44,065 nt of DNA from Bacteroidales bacterium (GCA_004556745.1 SFFY01000035.1:1-44065), one strand, 5' to 3'; counted from the first letter of the stretch, positions 33,066-41,131 are shown. Notes: generated by a model from the letters alone, not told the origin. Translations and numbers: made by a program.

Positions 33066-34340
33066 CTATTCACTCTTATCGTCGTCTTCAAACTCGGCTC
33101 GGAGGATATTGAGCAGTTCGTCCACGGTGTCTTCTTCGAGGTCTGCCTTTTCGATGAGCATTTCGCGGGGAGCGTTGAGCACTTCCTTGGCCGTGGTGAG
33201 CCCAATCGCCTTGATGGCGTCGATGACCCACTGGTCCACCTCGTCGCTAAACTCATCGAGATAGATGTCTTCGGTCTCTTCGTTGTCTTCCACCTCGCGG
33301 AACACGTCGATGGTATATTCCGTCAGCATGGAGGCGAGCTTGATGTTCATGCCGCCCTTGCCGATGGCGAGGCTCACCTCTTCGGGACGCAGGTACACCT
33401 CTGCCTTGTGCTCCTCTTCGTTGAGCGTGATGCTGGAAATCTGCGCGGGGTTGAGGGCGCGCTGAATGAAGAGCGAGGGGTTGGCGGTGTAGTTGATCAC
33501 GTCGATGTTTTCATTGTGCAGCTCGCGCACGATACCGTGGATGCGGCTGCCCTTTACGCCCACGCAGGCACCTACGGGGTCGATGCGGTCGTCGTAGCTC
33601 TCAACTGCAATTTTGGCGCGCTCGCCCGGAATGCGTGCGATGCGGCAGAGGCGGATGAGGCCGTCGGCGATTTCGGGGATTTCCGTTTCGAGCAGTCGTT
33701 GCAGGAACATGGGAGAGGTGCGCGAGAGGTAAATCTTGGGGTTGCCGTTGGCATTGTCCACACGGTCGATGACGGCGCGCACGGTGTCGCCCTTATGGAA
33801 GAAGTCGCGGGGAATCTGCTGCGACTTGGGTAGGTAAAGTTCGTTGCCCTCGTCGTCCATGAGGAGCGTCTCGCTCTTCCACGTCTGGTAAACCTCGGCT
33901 GCGATGATTTCGCCCACGCGGTCCTTATATTTATTGTATAGAGCGTCGTGCTCGAGCTCGAGGATTTTGCTGGCGAGCGTCTGGCGCAGCGTCAGAATGG
34001 CGCGGCGGCCGAAGTCGGCAAACTGAATGGGTTCGCTCACGTCTTCGCCCTCTTCGTAGTCGGCGTCGATTTCGCGTGCCTCGCTCAGGGAGATTTCCTT
34101 GTTCTCGTCGGTCACCTCGCCGTCGGGCACCACCACGCGGTTGCGGTAGATTTCGCAGTCGCCCTTGTCGGGGTTCACGATTACGTCGAAGTTCTCGTCC
34201 GAGCCGAACAACTTGGCGATCACGCTGCGGAAACTCTCTTCGAGCACGCCCACCATCGTGGTGCGGTCGATGTTTTTGGTCTCCTTAAATTCGGCAAAAG
34301 TTTCAATCAGGCTGATGCTCTCGTTCTTTTTTCTTGCCAT
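33066..34340 (-). CDS. nusA: Transcription termination/antitermination factor NusA
   Basis: This 424-residue RNA polymerase-binding factor controls pausing, termination and antitermination. Order of parts: N-terminal domain (1-about 130, with FADFGRRAILTLRQTLASKI), S1 domain (to about 205, VRAVIDRVDNANGNPKIYLS), then KH1 (DPVGACVGVKGSRIHGIVRE) and KH2 (EEVSLAIGKGGMNIKLASML). A short acidic C-terminus containing one helix-hairpin-like region follows. It lacks the two long C-terminal acidic repeats of E. coli NusA, which is usual in Bacteroidetes. It follows rimP after a 157-bp gap containing a stem-loop. Confidence 0.96.
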   Translation of the reverse strand: MARKKNESISLIETFAEFKETKNIDRTTMVGVLEESFRSVIAKLFGSDENFDVIVNPDKGDCEIYRNRVVVPDGEVTDENKEISLSEAREIDADYEEGEDVSEPIQFADFGRRAILTLRQTLASKILELEHDALYNKYKDRVGEIIAAEVYQTWKSETLLMDDEGNELYLPKSQQIPRDFFHKGDTVRAVIDRVDNANGNPKIYLSRTSPMFLQRLLETEIPEIADGLIRLCRIARIPGERAKIAVESYDDRIDPVGACVGVKGSRIHGIVRELHNENIDVINYTANPSLFIQRALNPAQISSITLNEEEHKAEVYLRPEEVSLAIGKGGMNIKLASMLTEYTIDVFREVEDNEETEDIYLDEFSDEVDQWVIDAIKAIGLTTAKEVLNAPREMLIEKADLEEDTVDELLNILRAEFEDDDKSE

Positions 34341-34436
34341 TGGAATGATAGAGTTTTTTAGAATTGCGGTAGCGGCGGCGCGGCCGACTGCGCAACTTGC
34401 TTATTTATATTATTGTGATTTATTTCTAAAACAACA

Positions 34437-34475
34437 CCAACCCGGCATTTTCTTTTCAGATGCTATTCGGGTTGG
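34437..34475 (-). promoter_or_regulatory. Stem-loop between rimP and nusA
   Basis: CCAACCCG (34437-34444) pairs with CGGGTTGG (34468-34475), and GCAT/ATGC extends it inside the loop. The rimP-nusA gap is 157 bp, longer than the usual tight coupling. The stem could set the ratio of RimP to NusA, or be a processing site. No T run follows on either strand. Confidence 0.45.
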
Positions 34476-34497
34476 CGGTATGGGGCATTGACGATGG

Positions 34498-34965
34498 CTA
34501 TTTGAAGTCGATGTAATATTTCGTCCACTTCACGTCGGCAAAGTTAAGGACTACGTCGCGTTCCTTCATTACGGGGCGCTTCTTGCCTTCTTCCTTTACC
34601 TTTTCAGTTACGGTGACGGTGAACGATTCGGGCTGCACGCCTGTGAGCGTGCCGAAGAGTTTCTTGCCCTCTGCGGTAAGCACCTCCACGGTGTCGCCCT
34701 GATGGATTTCGTACTGCTTATGCACCTTGAAGGGCTGCCCGATGCCCGCGCTTCCCACTTCCAGTTCAAAATCTTCTTCGTCGCGGTTGAGACCGTCCTC
34801 GATGAAGCGGCTCAGCGCCACGCAGTCTTCAATCCACACGCCGTCCTTATGGTCGATTTCCACCACGATGCGGTCGTCGGTGCTAATGGTGAGGTCGGTC
34901 AGGAAGTAGTCTTTCCCTTCGAGCCACGTGTTTACCAAATTTTCTACAACGTTCTTATCAATCAT
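34498..34965 (-). CDS. rimP: Ribosome maturation factor RimP
   Basis: This 155-residue protein is needed for 30S subunit assembly. The family core VEIDHKDGVWIEDCVALSRF and DFELEVGSAGIGQPFKVHKQ is clear, followed by the C-terminal SH3-like domain. The frame runs on to a TTG at 34983, but the ATG at 34963-34965 (MIDKNVVENLVNTWLEGKDY) matches the usual start in Bacteroidales. It is first gene of the long minus-strand block, with its own promoter and a 5' leader stem-loop. Confidence 0.94.
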   Translation of the reverse strand: MIDKNVVENLVNTWLEGKDYFLTDLTISTDDRIVVEIDHKDGVWIEDCVALSRFIEDGLNRDEEDFELEVGSAGIGQPFKVHKQYEIHQGDTVEVLTAEGKKLFGTLTGVQPESFTVTVTEKVKEEGKKRPVMKERDVVLNFADVKWTKYYIDFK

Positions 34966-34983
34966 TGCTGTTATATTTAACAA

Positions 34984-35015
34984 GAAGTGAGGAACTTTTG
35001 AAAGCCCCTCACTTC
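34984..35015 (-). promoter_or_regulatory. Stem-loop in the 5' leader of rimP-nusA-infB
   Basis: GAAGTGAGG (34984-34992) pairs perfectly with CCTCACTTC (35007-35015) across a 14-nt loop. It lies between the predicted transcription start and the rimP ATG, ending 19 bp before it. A role in translation control or autoregulation is inferred only from position. Confidence 0.55.
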
Positions 35016-35024
35016 ATCTGCGTG

Positions 35025-35055
35025 CAAAGTTACGAACAAATCTTTGCTTTGCAAA
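35025..35055 (-). promoter_or_regulatory. Promoter of the rimP-nusA-infB block
   Basis: On the minus strand TTTG (35055-35052) is followed 19 nt later by TAACTTTG (35032-35025), a consensus Bacteroidetes promoter. The leader to the rimP start is about 55 nt. Confidence 0.8.
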
Positions 35056-35315
35056 CTTTTTCGCGCTTTTTATATAAGAAAAGCGCAATTTTCGGTCATA
35101 AAATGGTTTGGCTCTTGCATTGCGCAAGGTTTTTCCTGGTTTGAGTATGATGTGCTTTATCTAAAAGCGTACGTTTTCAACAGACGATTTCTCGCCAAGT
35201 CAAAGCGAACAGGTTCTCTTTGGTCTATTGGCTTTACGAAAACGTTCTAAAATTCCCTTTCTCCGTTTTATTTTCCGCCTTTTTGTGCACTCTCTGCGCA
35301 CGGAAAGGCGTTTTT
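35056..35315. other. Gap between divergent rimP and amidase promoters
   Basis: About 260 bp hold no supported gene. The only structure seen is GCGCTTTT (35063-35070) pairing with AAAAGCGC (35079-35086), next to the rimP -33 box. Short ORFs crossing the region lack any family features. Confidence 0.5.
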
Positions 35316-35347
35316 TTTGCTTTTCACGTGGGAAACTTGTAACTTTG
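35316..35347 (+). promoter_or_regulatory. Promoter of the amidase-mlaD unit
   Basis: TTTG (35316-35319), a 20-nt spacer, and TAACTTTG (35340-35347) form a consensus Bacteroidetes promoter 18 bp before the start codon. Confidence 0.8.
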
Positions 35348-35365
35348 CCCGAGTTTAGAGATATA

Positions 35366-36652
35366 ATGTACCAGTATTTCCGCACATATTTGCTGCTGCT
35401 CTGCACTTGCCTCGCCACTTCGCTCTTTGCAACCGGCGGCGGCGAGAAAAAGCAGTTTACGCTCGTCATCGACGCGGGCCACGGCGGGCACGATGCCGGT
35501 GCCTGCGGCAAATATGGCAAGGAGAAGAACATCAACCTCAACGTTGCGCTTGCTTTCGGCAAACTCGTGGAGAGCAACTGCCCCGACGTGAAAGTGGTGT
35601 ACACGCGCAAGAAAGATGTCTTCATTCCTTTGCAGCGCCGCGCCGACATCGCCAACAGCAACAAGGCCGACCTCTTCATTTCCATACACACCAACGCGCT
35701 GCCCGGCGGCAAAATCGCCTATGGTTCCGAGACCTACACGCTCGGTATCGCCCGCGCGGCCGCTAACCTCGAAGTAGCAAAGCGCGAAAACTCGGTCATC
35801 ACCTACGAAAGCGACTACAAGACCACTTACGAGGGCTTCGACCCGAGCAAGGCCGAGAGTTACGTGATTTTCGAGTTCATGCAGGACCGCTACATGAAGC
35901 AAAGCGTAGAACTGGCGCGGCAAATCCAAAAGAACTACGCCGCCGCAGGCCGACAGAACAAGGGCGTGCATCAGGCGGGCTTCCTCGTGCTGCGCAACAC
36001 CACGATGCCAGCCGTGCTCACCGAACTGGGTTTCATCAGCACGCCGCAAGAAGAGAGTTACCTGACTTCCGACCGTGGTGTGCGCGAACTGAGCCGCAGC
36101 ATCTACAATGGCTTCATCGCCTACCGTAAGCAGCACGACAAGGCAGCCGCGCCCGTTGCCCCTCTGCCCGCAGACCCGAAAGACGATGCGCCGGCACCCG
36201 CCAAGGAAACGCCCAAACCGGCAGAACCGCCTGTGCAGCCCGCCCCCGCACAGCCTGACAACAAACCTGCCGAAACGCCCGACGCAACTGTGCCCTCCGA
36301 GAAAAGCAATGCGCAAAAGCATACGCCCGAGACCATCAAGAATCAAGCGGGCGAAGTGTCCGCTCCGAGCGAACCTGTCGCCGAGAACCGCCCCGTCTTC
36401 AAGGTGCAAATTCTCGTTTCAAGCACGAAACTCCGCGCCTCCTCGCCGCGCTTCAAGAAGCAATCGCCGATAGATTGCTACCGCGACGGCAATCTCTACA
36501 AATACACCTGCGGCAGTTCCGCCAGCTATGCGGAGATGCGCTCCAAGCAAAAGAAGCTCTCCGAACTCTTCCCCGGCTGCTTCATCGTGGCATTCCTGGG
36601 TGGCGAGCGCATCGACCTCAACGCCGCCCGGAACATGGCGAAAGGGAAATAA
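35366..36652 (+). CDS. N-acetylmuramoyl-L-alanine amidase with C-terminal SPOR-like domain
   Basis: This 428-residue exported Amidase_3 enzyme cuts the bond between muramic acid and the stem peptide during cell-wall turnover or cell separation. A signal peptide (MYQYFRTYLLLLCTCLATSL) precedes the catalytic domain. Probable zinc ligands are H39 (VIDAGHGGHDAG), E53 (KEKNIN) and H108 (FISIHTNALP), and the catalytic Glu is in AVLTELGFIS. A Pro/Ala/Lys-rich linker (about residues 260-340) leads to a C-terminal region that looks like SPOR (FKVQILVSS to the end), expected to bind denuded septal peptidoglycan. The frame extends upstream to 35228, but the ATG at 35366 gives the signal peptide and sits just after the promoter. 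Confidence 0.93.
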   Translation: MYQYFRTYLLLLCTCLATSLFATGGGEKKQFTLVIDAGHGGHDAGACGKYGKEKNINLNVALAFGKLVESNCPDVKVVYTRKKDVFIPLQRRADIANSNKADLFISIHTNALPGGKIAYGSETYTLGIARAAANLEVAKRENSVITYESDYKTTYEGFDPSKAESYVIFEFMQDRYMKQSVELARQIQKNYAAAGRQNKGVHQAGFLVLRNTTMPAVLTELGFISTPQEESYLTSDRGVRELSRSIYNGFIAYRKQHDKAAAPVAPLPADPKDDAPAPAKETPKPAEPPVQPAPAQPDNKPAETPDATVPSEKSNAQKHTPETIKNQAGEVSAPSEPVAENRPVFKVQILVSSTKLRASSPRFKKQSPIDCYRDGNLYKYTCGSSASYAEMRSKQKKLSELFPGCFIVAFLGGERIDLNAARNMAKGK

Positions 36653-36682
36653 CACAACAACAGCAACTCAATTTTGCAGATT

Positions 36683-37588
36683 ATGAAATATTTTACCAAA
36701 GAAGTGAAAATAGCCCTCACGGCCATCGTGGCAATTGTTTTGCTCTTCATCGGCCTGAACTTCCTGAAAGGCATCAACGTGTTCCAAAGCACACAGACCT
36801 ATTTCGTGAAGTTTAAGGACATCAATGGCCTCGTGGTGTCGAACTCTGTCTTTGCCAACGGCTACCCCGTGGGCATCGTGCGCACCATCGACTACGATTA
36901 CGAGCGCGGCGAGCACGTGGTGGTGGGCATCGAGGTGGACGATGACATGCACATTCCCAACGGCACCCGCGCCGAGCTGGAAGCGGAACTGATGGGCGGC
37001 GTGCGCATGAACCTCGTGCTCGGTCCTAACCCCACGGACAACCTCACGCCCGGCGACACAATCAGCGGTGCCTTCAAGCAGGGACTGATGGCGAAGGCCG
37101 AAGACCTGCTGCCCGTCGTTGAGAAAATGCTGCCGAAGCTTGACTCCATCATGGACAACCTCAACCGCCTGACGGGCGACCCCGCTTTGCAGCACACACT
37201 CGCCAACGCCGAAGCCATGACGGGCGACCTGCGCAAAACGGCTGCGCGTCTCGACCAGATGATGCAGGGTGACATTCCGCAAATGCTCGGACGCTTCAAC
37301 CGCGCCAGCGCAAACCTCGAAACGCTGTCTGCACGTCTGGCCGACGTAGACGTAGCAGCAACGATGAGCAGCGTGAACCAGACGCTTGACAGTGCACAGC
37401 AACTCATCGGCAAGCTCGACACGAAGATGAGCAGCAAGGACAACACGCTCGGTCTCTTCCTCAACGACCGCAGCGTCTACGAAAATCTCAATGCTACCCT
37501 TGCCCACGCCGACTCTCTGATGATTGACCTCAAAGCGCACCCCAAGCGCTACGTCCACTTCTCCGTGTTCGGGAAAAAGGATAAGTAA
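36683..37588 (+). CDS. MlaD/MCE-domain lipid-binding protein
   Basis: This 301-residue protein has one N-terminal membrane anchor (KIALTAIVAIVLLFIGLNFL) followed by an MCE domain (FVKFKDINGLVVSNSVFANG; YPVGIVRTIDYDY; MGGVRMNLVLG). Its helical tail is probably coiled-coil (about 150-290). MCE proteins form hexameric rings that carry phospholipids between inner and outer membranes (Mla pathway). The frame opens at a TTG (36674), but the ATG at 36683 is the natural start, 30 bp after the amidase stop. The partner ATPase and permease (mlaF, mlaE) are not in this window. Confidence 0.9.
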   Translation: MKYFTKEVKIALTAIVAIVLLFIGLNFLKGINVFQSTQTYFVKFKDINGLVVSNSVFANGYPVGIVRTIDYDYERGEHVVVGIEVDDDMHIPNGTRAELEAELMGGVRMNLVLGPNPTDNLTPGDTISGAFKQGLMAKAEDLLPVVEKMLPKLDSIMDNLNRLTGDPALQHTLANAEAMTGDLRKTAARLDQMMQGDIPQMLGRFNRASANLETLSARLADVDVAATMSSVNQTLDSAQQLIGKLDTKMSSKDNTLGLFLNDRSVYENLNATLAHADSLMIDLKAHPKRYVHFSVFGKKDK

Positions 37589-37647
37589 GAAAACTTTGTC
37601 AAAACACATTAGCGGGCATTTGCAACGCGTGCTTCTACCCCATTTCA

Positions 37648-37681
37648 CGAGGGTGTGCCATAATTGGCGCACCCTCGATTA
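37648..37681 (+). terminator. Terminator of the amidase-mlaD unit
   Basis: CGAGGGTGTGCCA (37648-37660) pairs with TGGCGCACCCTCG (37665-37677) with one mismatch and is followed by ATTATTTT. A second GC hairpin, GGGCGGG with CCCGCCC (37686-37711), lies directly after it. Confidence 0.8.
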
Positions 37682-37802
37682 TTTTGGGCGGGTGGTAATT
37701 TCAGCCCGCCCCTAACCTGCTAACCACACTTATAGCAAGGTTCTTCATGTATTCTATCCAGCCTTCATTTTCACCAAGATATTTTTTATTTCCTCCGAGA
37801 AA

Positions 37803-37930
37803 ATTTTTCCTATCTACCTTATATTTTTTACTATCTGCGCAGAAAAAGTTTGTTACAAAGTTTGTAACATGTATTACAAAGTTTGTAACGCTTGTTACAA
37901 ACTTTGTAACAAAAACTTTCTTATAGGATA
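37803..37930. repeat. Repeat family C, copy 2: three 17-bp palindromes at 21-bp spacing, upstream of argR
   Basis: GTTACAAAsTTTGTAAC palindromes lie at 37852-37868, 37873-37889 (first base A) and 37894-37910, again with exact 21-bp starts. The leading TATCTGCGCAGA and trailing AAAAACTTTCTTATAGGATA match copy 1. The array ends 120 bp before the argR -7 box. The remaining AT-rich sequence of the mlaD-argR gap holds no gene. Confidence 0.85.
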
Positions 37931-38030
37931 ATGAAAACTTTCAAGGAGAAAGGAAAAAATAGCTCCTTGAAAGCAAAAAAATGCTGCTTTGAAATTTTCC
38001 GTATATGCGCATTTAATTGGAACAAAATTG

Positions 38031-38038
38031 TATATTTG
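38031..38038 (+). promoter_or_regulatory. -7 box of argR
   Basis: TATATTTG fits the Bacteroidetes -7 consensus 36 nt before the argR start. No good TTTG was seen at the -33 position, which may mean an activated or weak promoter. Confidence 0.6.
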
Positions 38039-38073
38039 CATTTCCATAACCAAGACAACCATCATCTAATACC

Positions 38074-38559
38074 ATGAGCAAACGAAACCAACGCTTAGAG
38101 CTGTTGCGCGTCATACTGGAAAATCAGGCATTGGCCGGTCAGGAGGAGATCTTGGCAGAACTCCGCAAGCACGGCGTCGAAGTGACGCAGGCCACCCTCT
38201 CGCGAGATTTGACCAAACTCCATGCCGTGAAGACGCTCGACCGCAACGGTTACCGCTATGTGCTGCCGCAGAGCACGCTTTATAGCCATGTAGTGGAGCC
38301 GAAAATCATTCCCGAATTCCTGCGCAACAGCGGATTTACGCAAATCACCTTTTCAGGCTCGCTCGCCGTGCTCCACACGCGATCGGGCTATGCAGCCGGC
38401 CTTGCCTCCGACATCGACAGCCACCACTTGCCCAGTGTGGCGGGCACCATTGCCGGCGACGACACCATTCTGCTCGTAACCTCCGAGGGCAGCACCCGCC
38501 AGCAACTCATCGACGAACTGGCCACGATTATCCCCGCCGTCAAGAGCGTTTTGCTATAA
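38074..38559 (+). CDS. argR: Arginine repressor ArgR
   Basis: This 161-residue regulator senses L-arginine and binds pairs of palindromic ARG boxes as a hexamer. The N-terminal winged helix carries the recognition block GVEVTQATLSRDLTKLHAVK, and the C-terminal oligomerisation/arginine domain has SVAGTIAGDDTILLV, with the GDD typical of arginine binding. Length is normal. In many Bacteroidales argR heads an arginine biosynthesis cluster, but here it is followed 18 bp later by a small PspC protein, so its targets are elsewhere. The 21-bp-spaced palindrome array upstream is discussed in the findings. Confidence 0.94.
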   Translation: MSKRNQRLELLRVILENQALAGQEEILAELRKHGVEVTQATLSRDLTKLHAVKTLDRNGYRYVLPQSTLYSHVVEPKIIPEFLRNSGFTQITFSGSLAVLHTRSGYAAGLASDIDSHHLPSVAGTIAGDDTILLVTSEGSTRQQLIDELATIIPAVKSVLL

Positions 38560-38576
38560 ACCAAAAAATAACTACC

Positions 38577-38780
38577 ATGACCGTTCAGAAAAGACTTTAC
38601 CGCAGCGCAACCGACCGCAAGATCTTCGGGATTTGCGGCGGAGTGGCAGAATATTTCGACATCGACCCAACCATTGTGCGCCTCGCGCTGGTGCTGCTCT
38701 GCTTCATCACGGCCTTTATCCCCGTGACGCTGGGCTATGTCATCTCCGCCCTAATCGTGCCCGATGCGCCCCGCAGCTAA
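38577..38780 (+). CDS. PspC domain small membrane protein
   Basis: This is a 67-residue PspC-domain protein: YRSATDRKIFGICGGVAEYF precedes the DPTIVRLALVLL block and one hydrophobic segment. PspC was described as a membrane partner of the phage-shock response, but stand-alone short forms in Bacteroidetes have no known role. It starts 18 bp after the argR stop and is probably co-transcribed with it. Confidence 0.88.
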   Translation: MTVQKRLYRSATDRKIFGICGGVAEYFDIDPTIVRLALVLLCFITAFIPVTLGYVISALIVPDAPRS

Positions 38781-38845
38781 CGGAGCAGGAATAGAAGGAA
38801 AAACTGCTTTTGTGCGAGGAATTTCTAAAAAAATCGCAGAAAGGC

Positions 38846-38876
38846 TTTGCTGTTTCAGAAAACTGCCGTAAATTTG
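38846..38876 (+). promoter_or_regulatory. Promoter of tRNA-Gln
   Basis: TTTG (38846-38849), a 19-nt spacer and TAAATTTG (38869-38876) lie 47 nt before the mature tRNA 5' end. Confidence 0.78.
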
Positions 38877-38923
38877 CAGTCGAAAATCAGAACGGGGTGC
38901 GTTCTGATAGAAATTTGAAAGTT

Positions 38924-38995
38924 TGGGGTATGGTGTAATTGGCAACACTACAGATTCTGGTCCTGTCTTTCCTGGTTCGAGTCCGGGTACCCCAA
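38924..38995 (+). tRNA. tRNA-Gln (anticodon CTG)
   Basis: The acceptor stem is TGGGGTA with TACCCCA, and the discriminator is A. D stem GTGT/ACAC, T arm CCTGG-TTCGAGT-CCGGG and a 4-nt variable loop complete the cloverleaf at 72 nt. The anticodon loop TTCTGGT gives CTG, which reads CAG (Gln). The anticodon stem has an A-C mismatch next to the loop (ACAGA/CCTGT). CCA is not encoded. Confidence 0.93.
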
Positions 38996-38999
38996 CAAG

Positions 39000-39033
39000 A
39001 AAAAGGTTTGCAACTTTCGGTGCAAACCTTTTT
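39000..39033. terminator. Bidirectional terminator between tRNA-Gln and dnaA
   Basis: AAAAAGGTTTGCA (39000-39012) pairs perfectly with TGCAAACCTTTTT (39021-39033) across an 8-nt loop, giving U-rich ends on both strands. Confidence 0.88.
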
Positions 39034-39058
39034 CTTTTATCTATGTCCGAGAGAGCGT

Positions 39059-40426
39059 CTATCGCTTCAGTTTTGCCTCAATTTCTTCCAAGGTTCGGCG
39101 ATAGTCCTTCACGGTAGAGAGGTCCTTGGTCACTTGATTGCAAGAATAAATAATGGTGGAATGGTCGCGCCCGCCAAACCGTTGCCCGATTTGCAGGTAG
39201 GGCATGTCGGTATATTTATGACAAAGGAAAATGGCCAGCTGGCGGGCGCGCACAATTGCCTGCTTGCGGCTCTTGGAAATGAGGTCTTTCGACTTGAGCG
39301 CGAAGTGCTGCGCCACGGTCTGTATGATGTCGTCGGCCGTAAGCTGCTTCTTTTCCAGATTGACGGCGCGGGCCACTACCCGCTCGGCCAAAGCGAGGTC
39401 AATCTCGCAGTTGTCCACCACGGAATAGGCCATAATGGAATTGACGATGCCTTCGAGTTCGCGCACGCTGCTCTCCACATTCTTGGCAATAAACGAGATT
39501 ACGTTTTCGGGGAAGGTGAGTCCGTCGCGCTTGATTTTGGAGCGAAGGATGTCGCGGCGCAGTTTCACGTCGGGGCGTTCCATCTCTGCCACCATGCCCC
39601 ACTTGAAGCGTGTGAGCATGCGCTCCTCAATGCCCTCGAAGAGCACGGGCGGGCGGTCGCAGGTGATGACGATTTGCCGGCTGTTCTGCTGCAAATGGTT
39701 GAAGATGTGGAAAAATGCGAGCTGCGTCTTGGCCGTCGTGATTTCCTGAATATCGTCGATAATCAGGACATCGATGGTCTGATAGAAGTTGATGAAATCG
39801 TTTTGCGTGTTCTTGCGCACCGACTCCGTGTATTGCGTCTTGAACACGTGCGCCGAAACAAACAGCACGCGCATCTCGGGGTGCAACTGCTTGGTGCGCA
39901 CGCCGATGGCATTGGCGAGGTGCGTCTTTCCCACACCCGAAGGCCCGTAGAGGAAGAAGGGGTTGAAACTGCCGCGACCGGGATTTTCGGATATATTAAG
40001 TCCCACGGAGCGCGACAGGCGGTTGGCTTCGCCTTCAAGGAAGTTGTCGAACGTGTAAGAGGGGTTGAGATTAGGGTCGAGGGGCAGCACGCGGCGCGTC
40101 TGCGGCGTAACGACCTCCGGCTTCCGGGCTTGGATTTGCTGCTCGCGTTCCTGCTCTGCCTTGTTGCCGGCTTCGGTGTTCTCCACCTGGTAGCGCAGCC
40201 GCGCCGACGGACCGAAGACCTGCGCCAACGCGTTTTTCAACTCGCCGGCAAAGCGTTCTTCAATGATTTCAGGAAAAAAGCGATTGGGCACACCGACAAA
40301 CAGTTCGCCATTGGCGAACCGTATCATCTTCAAAACGCTGAACCAGGTGCTGTAATCTTGCTGCGACACTTGGTTGCGTAGGCAGTCTAAAAACTCCTGC
40401 CATTTAAGGTCGGGTGTGTCGGTCAT
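39059..40426 (-). CDS. dnaA: Chromosomal replication initiator DnaA
   Basis: This 455-residue AAA+ protein opens the replication origin. Domain I begins MTDTPDLKWQEFLDCLRNQV, the AAA core has P-loop GPSGVGKT (161-168) and Walker B LIIDDIQ (221-227). The C-terminal DNA-binding domain carries GGRDHST (418-424), the DnaA-box contact motif. The open frame extends to 40516 through the family A repeat, but the ATG at 40424-40426 is the true start. Unusually the leader contains an A-type hairpin 26 bp upstream. No dnaN or gyrB neighbour and no convincing DnaA-box cluster were seen, so the origin is not placed here. Confidence 0.97.
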   Translation of the reverse strand: MTDTPDLKWQEFLDCLRNQVSQQDYSTWFSVLKMIRFANGELFVGVPNRFFPEIIEERFAGELKNALAQVFGPSARLRYQVENTEAGNKAEQEREQQIQARKPEVVTPQTRRVLPLDPNLNPSYTFDNFLEGEANRLSRSVGLNISENPGRGSFNPFFLYGPSGVGKTHLANAIGVRTKQLHPEMRVLFVSAHVFKTQYTESVRKNTQNDFINFYQTIDVLIIDDIQEITTAKTQLAFFHIFNHLQQNSRQIVITCDRPPVLFEGIEERMLTRFKWGMVAEMERPDVKLRRDILRSKIKRDGLTFPENVISFIAKNVESSVRELEGIVNSIMAYSVVDNCEIDLALAERVVARAVNLEKKQLTADDIIQTVAQHFALKSKDLISKSRKQAIVRARQLAIFLCHKYTDMPYLQIGQRFGGRDHSTIIYSCNQVTKDLSTVKDYRRTLEEIEAKLKR

Positions 40427-40451
40427 CGAAAAAAAAATAGGTTTCTTTGTT

Positions 40452-40561
40452 AGTAGACGAGTAGACAAGTAAACGAGTATACGAGACAGAGATGTCTTGC
40501 TATACAATTTATACATAAGTAACTTGTCTTGTTTACTTGTCTACTCGTTTACTTGTTTACT
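40452..40561 (-). repeat. Repeat family A, copy 4 (before dnaA)
   Basis: This 110-bp copy has the same octamer arms but a diverged loop (ATACAATTTATACATAAG). It ends 25 bp before the dnaA start codon. This is the only full copy not inside the 19.7-35 kb block. Confidence 0.88.
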
Positions 40562-40826
40562 AAATAGGTTAACTGCGATGATTGTGTGCTATTGGGAATG
40601 CAAATTTCCATTTTTTTTTTGATATTGCCAATATTTGCAGTTCCAAAATCTGCCCCTTTCTTAGTAGCAAAACGGCAAAAAGAGCGACAAAGCCCTTTCA
40701 ACGCACACGGGATGAGGTGGTTGTAAAAAAAGATTTTTATTAAAATATTTTTTGTATTTCGAGCCGTTCCACAGAAACGGGCAAAGGGCGAAAAAGGGGC
40801 GTTTTGCATGCGACAAGCCGCCGCCG
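40562..40826. other. dnaA/DUF1573 divergent gap with T10 tract
   Basis: No gene is supported. A run of ten T (40611-40620) lies about 190 bp upstream of the dnaA start, and AT-rich stretches follow (40735-40760). No TTATCCACA-like DnaA boxes were found. No TAnnTTTG box for dnaA was recognised. Confidence 0.5.
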
Positions 40827-40858
40827 TTTGGGCATTTGAGCGGTAATTATTATATTTG
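40827..40858 (+). promoter_or_regulatory. Promoter of the DUF1573 gene
   Basis: TTTG (40827-40830), a 20-nt spacer and TATATTTG (40851-40858) form a consensus promoter. The resulting leader is about 290 nt and includes repeat B copy 1 and the half copy of repeat A. Confidence 0.78.
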
Positions 40859-40894
40859 CACCAATGTTAAAGGCATTTTTGCCACAAGAAAATG

Positions 40895-41119
40895 AACGAT
40901 TTTATTTTTTACGACAACTTAGACAACAAGAGACAACTCCGAGTCTGACAATTTTGCGCTTAATATGACGACAACAAAGACAACTGGGCGTATTTTATAC
41001 GCCCGCCTCGCATGCTAAAAGACAACTGTAAGTTGTCAAGAGTTGTCCCAGTTGTCGTCATATTAAATGGCAGCACAGAAAAAAAAGTTGTCAAAAGTTG
41101 TATAAGTTGTCGTAAAAAA
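40895..41119. repeat. Repeat family B, copy 1: nested GACAAC/GTTGTC inverted repeat
   Basis: The outer ends TTTTTACGACAACTTAGACA and its inverse (GTTGTATAAGTTGTCGTAAA) pair. A second inverted pair (TAATATGACGACAAC with GTTGTCGTCATATTA) is nested inside. Two small hairpins, GGGCGTATTTTATACGCCC and GACAACTGTAAGTTGTC, occupy the middle. It is about 85-90 percent identical by eye to copy 2 at 42506-42738, in the same orientation, and lies in the DUF1573 leader. It encodes no transposase. Confidence 0.88.
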
Positions 41120-41131
41120 GAGAAAAGATTT

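Noticed and set aside
40562..40826. Replication origin next to dnaA
   Set aside because: No cluster of TTATCCACA-like boxes and no typical origin neighbours were found; dnaA alone does not mark the origin in Bacteroidetes.
40864..40968. 34-codon ORF starting at the expected transcription start before DUF1573
   Set aside because: It runs into repeat B, and the frame is broken in copy 2 by a one-base difference in the T tract, so there is no sign of coding constraint.
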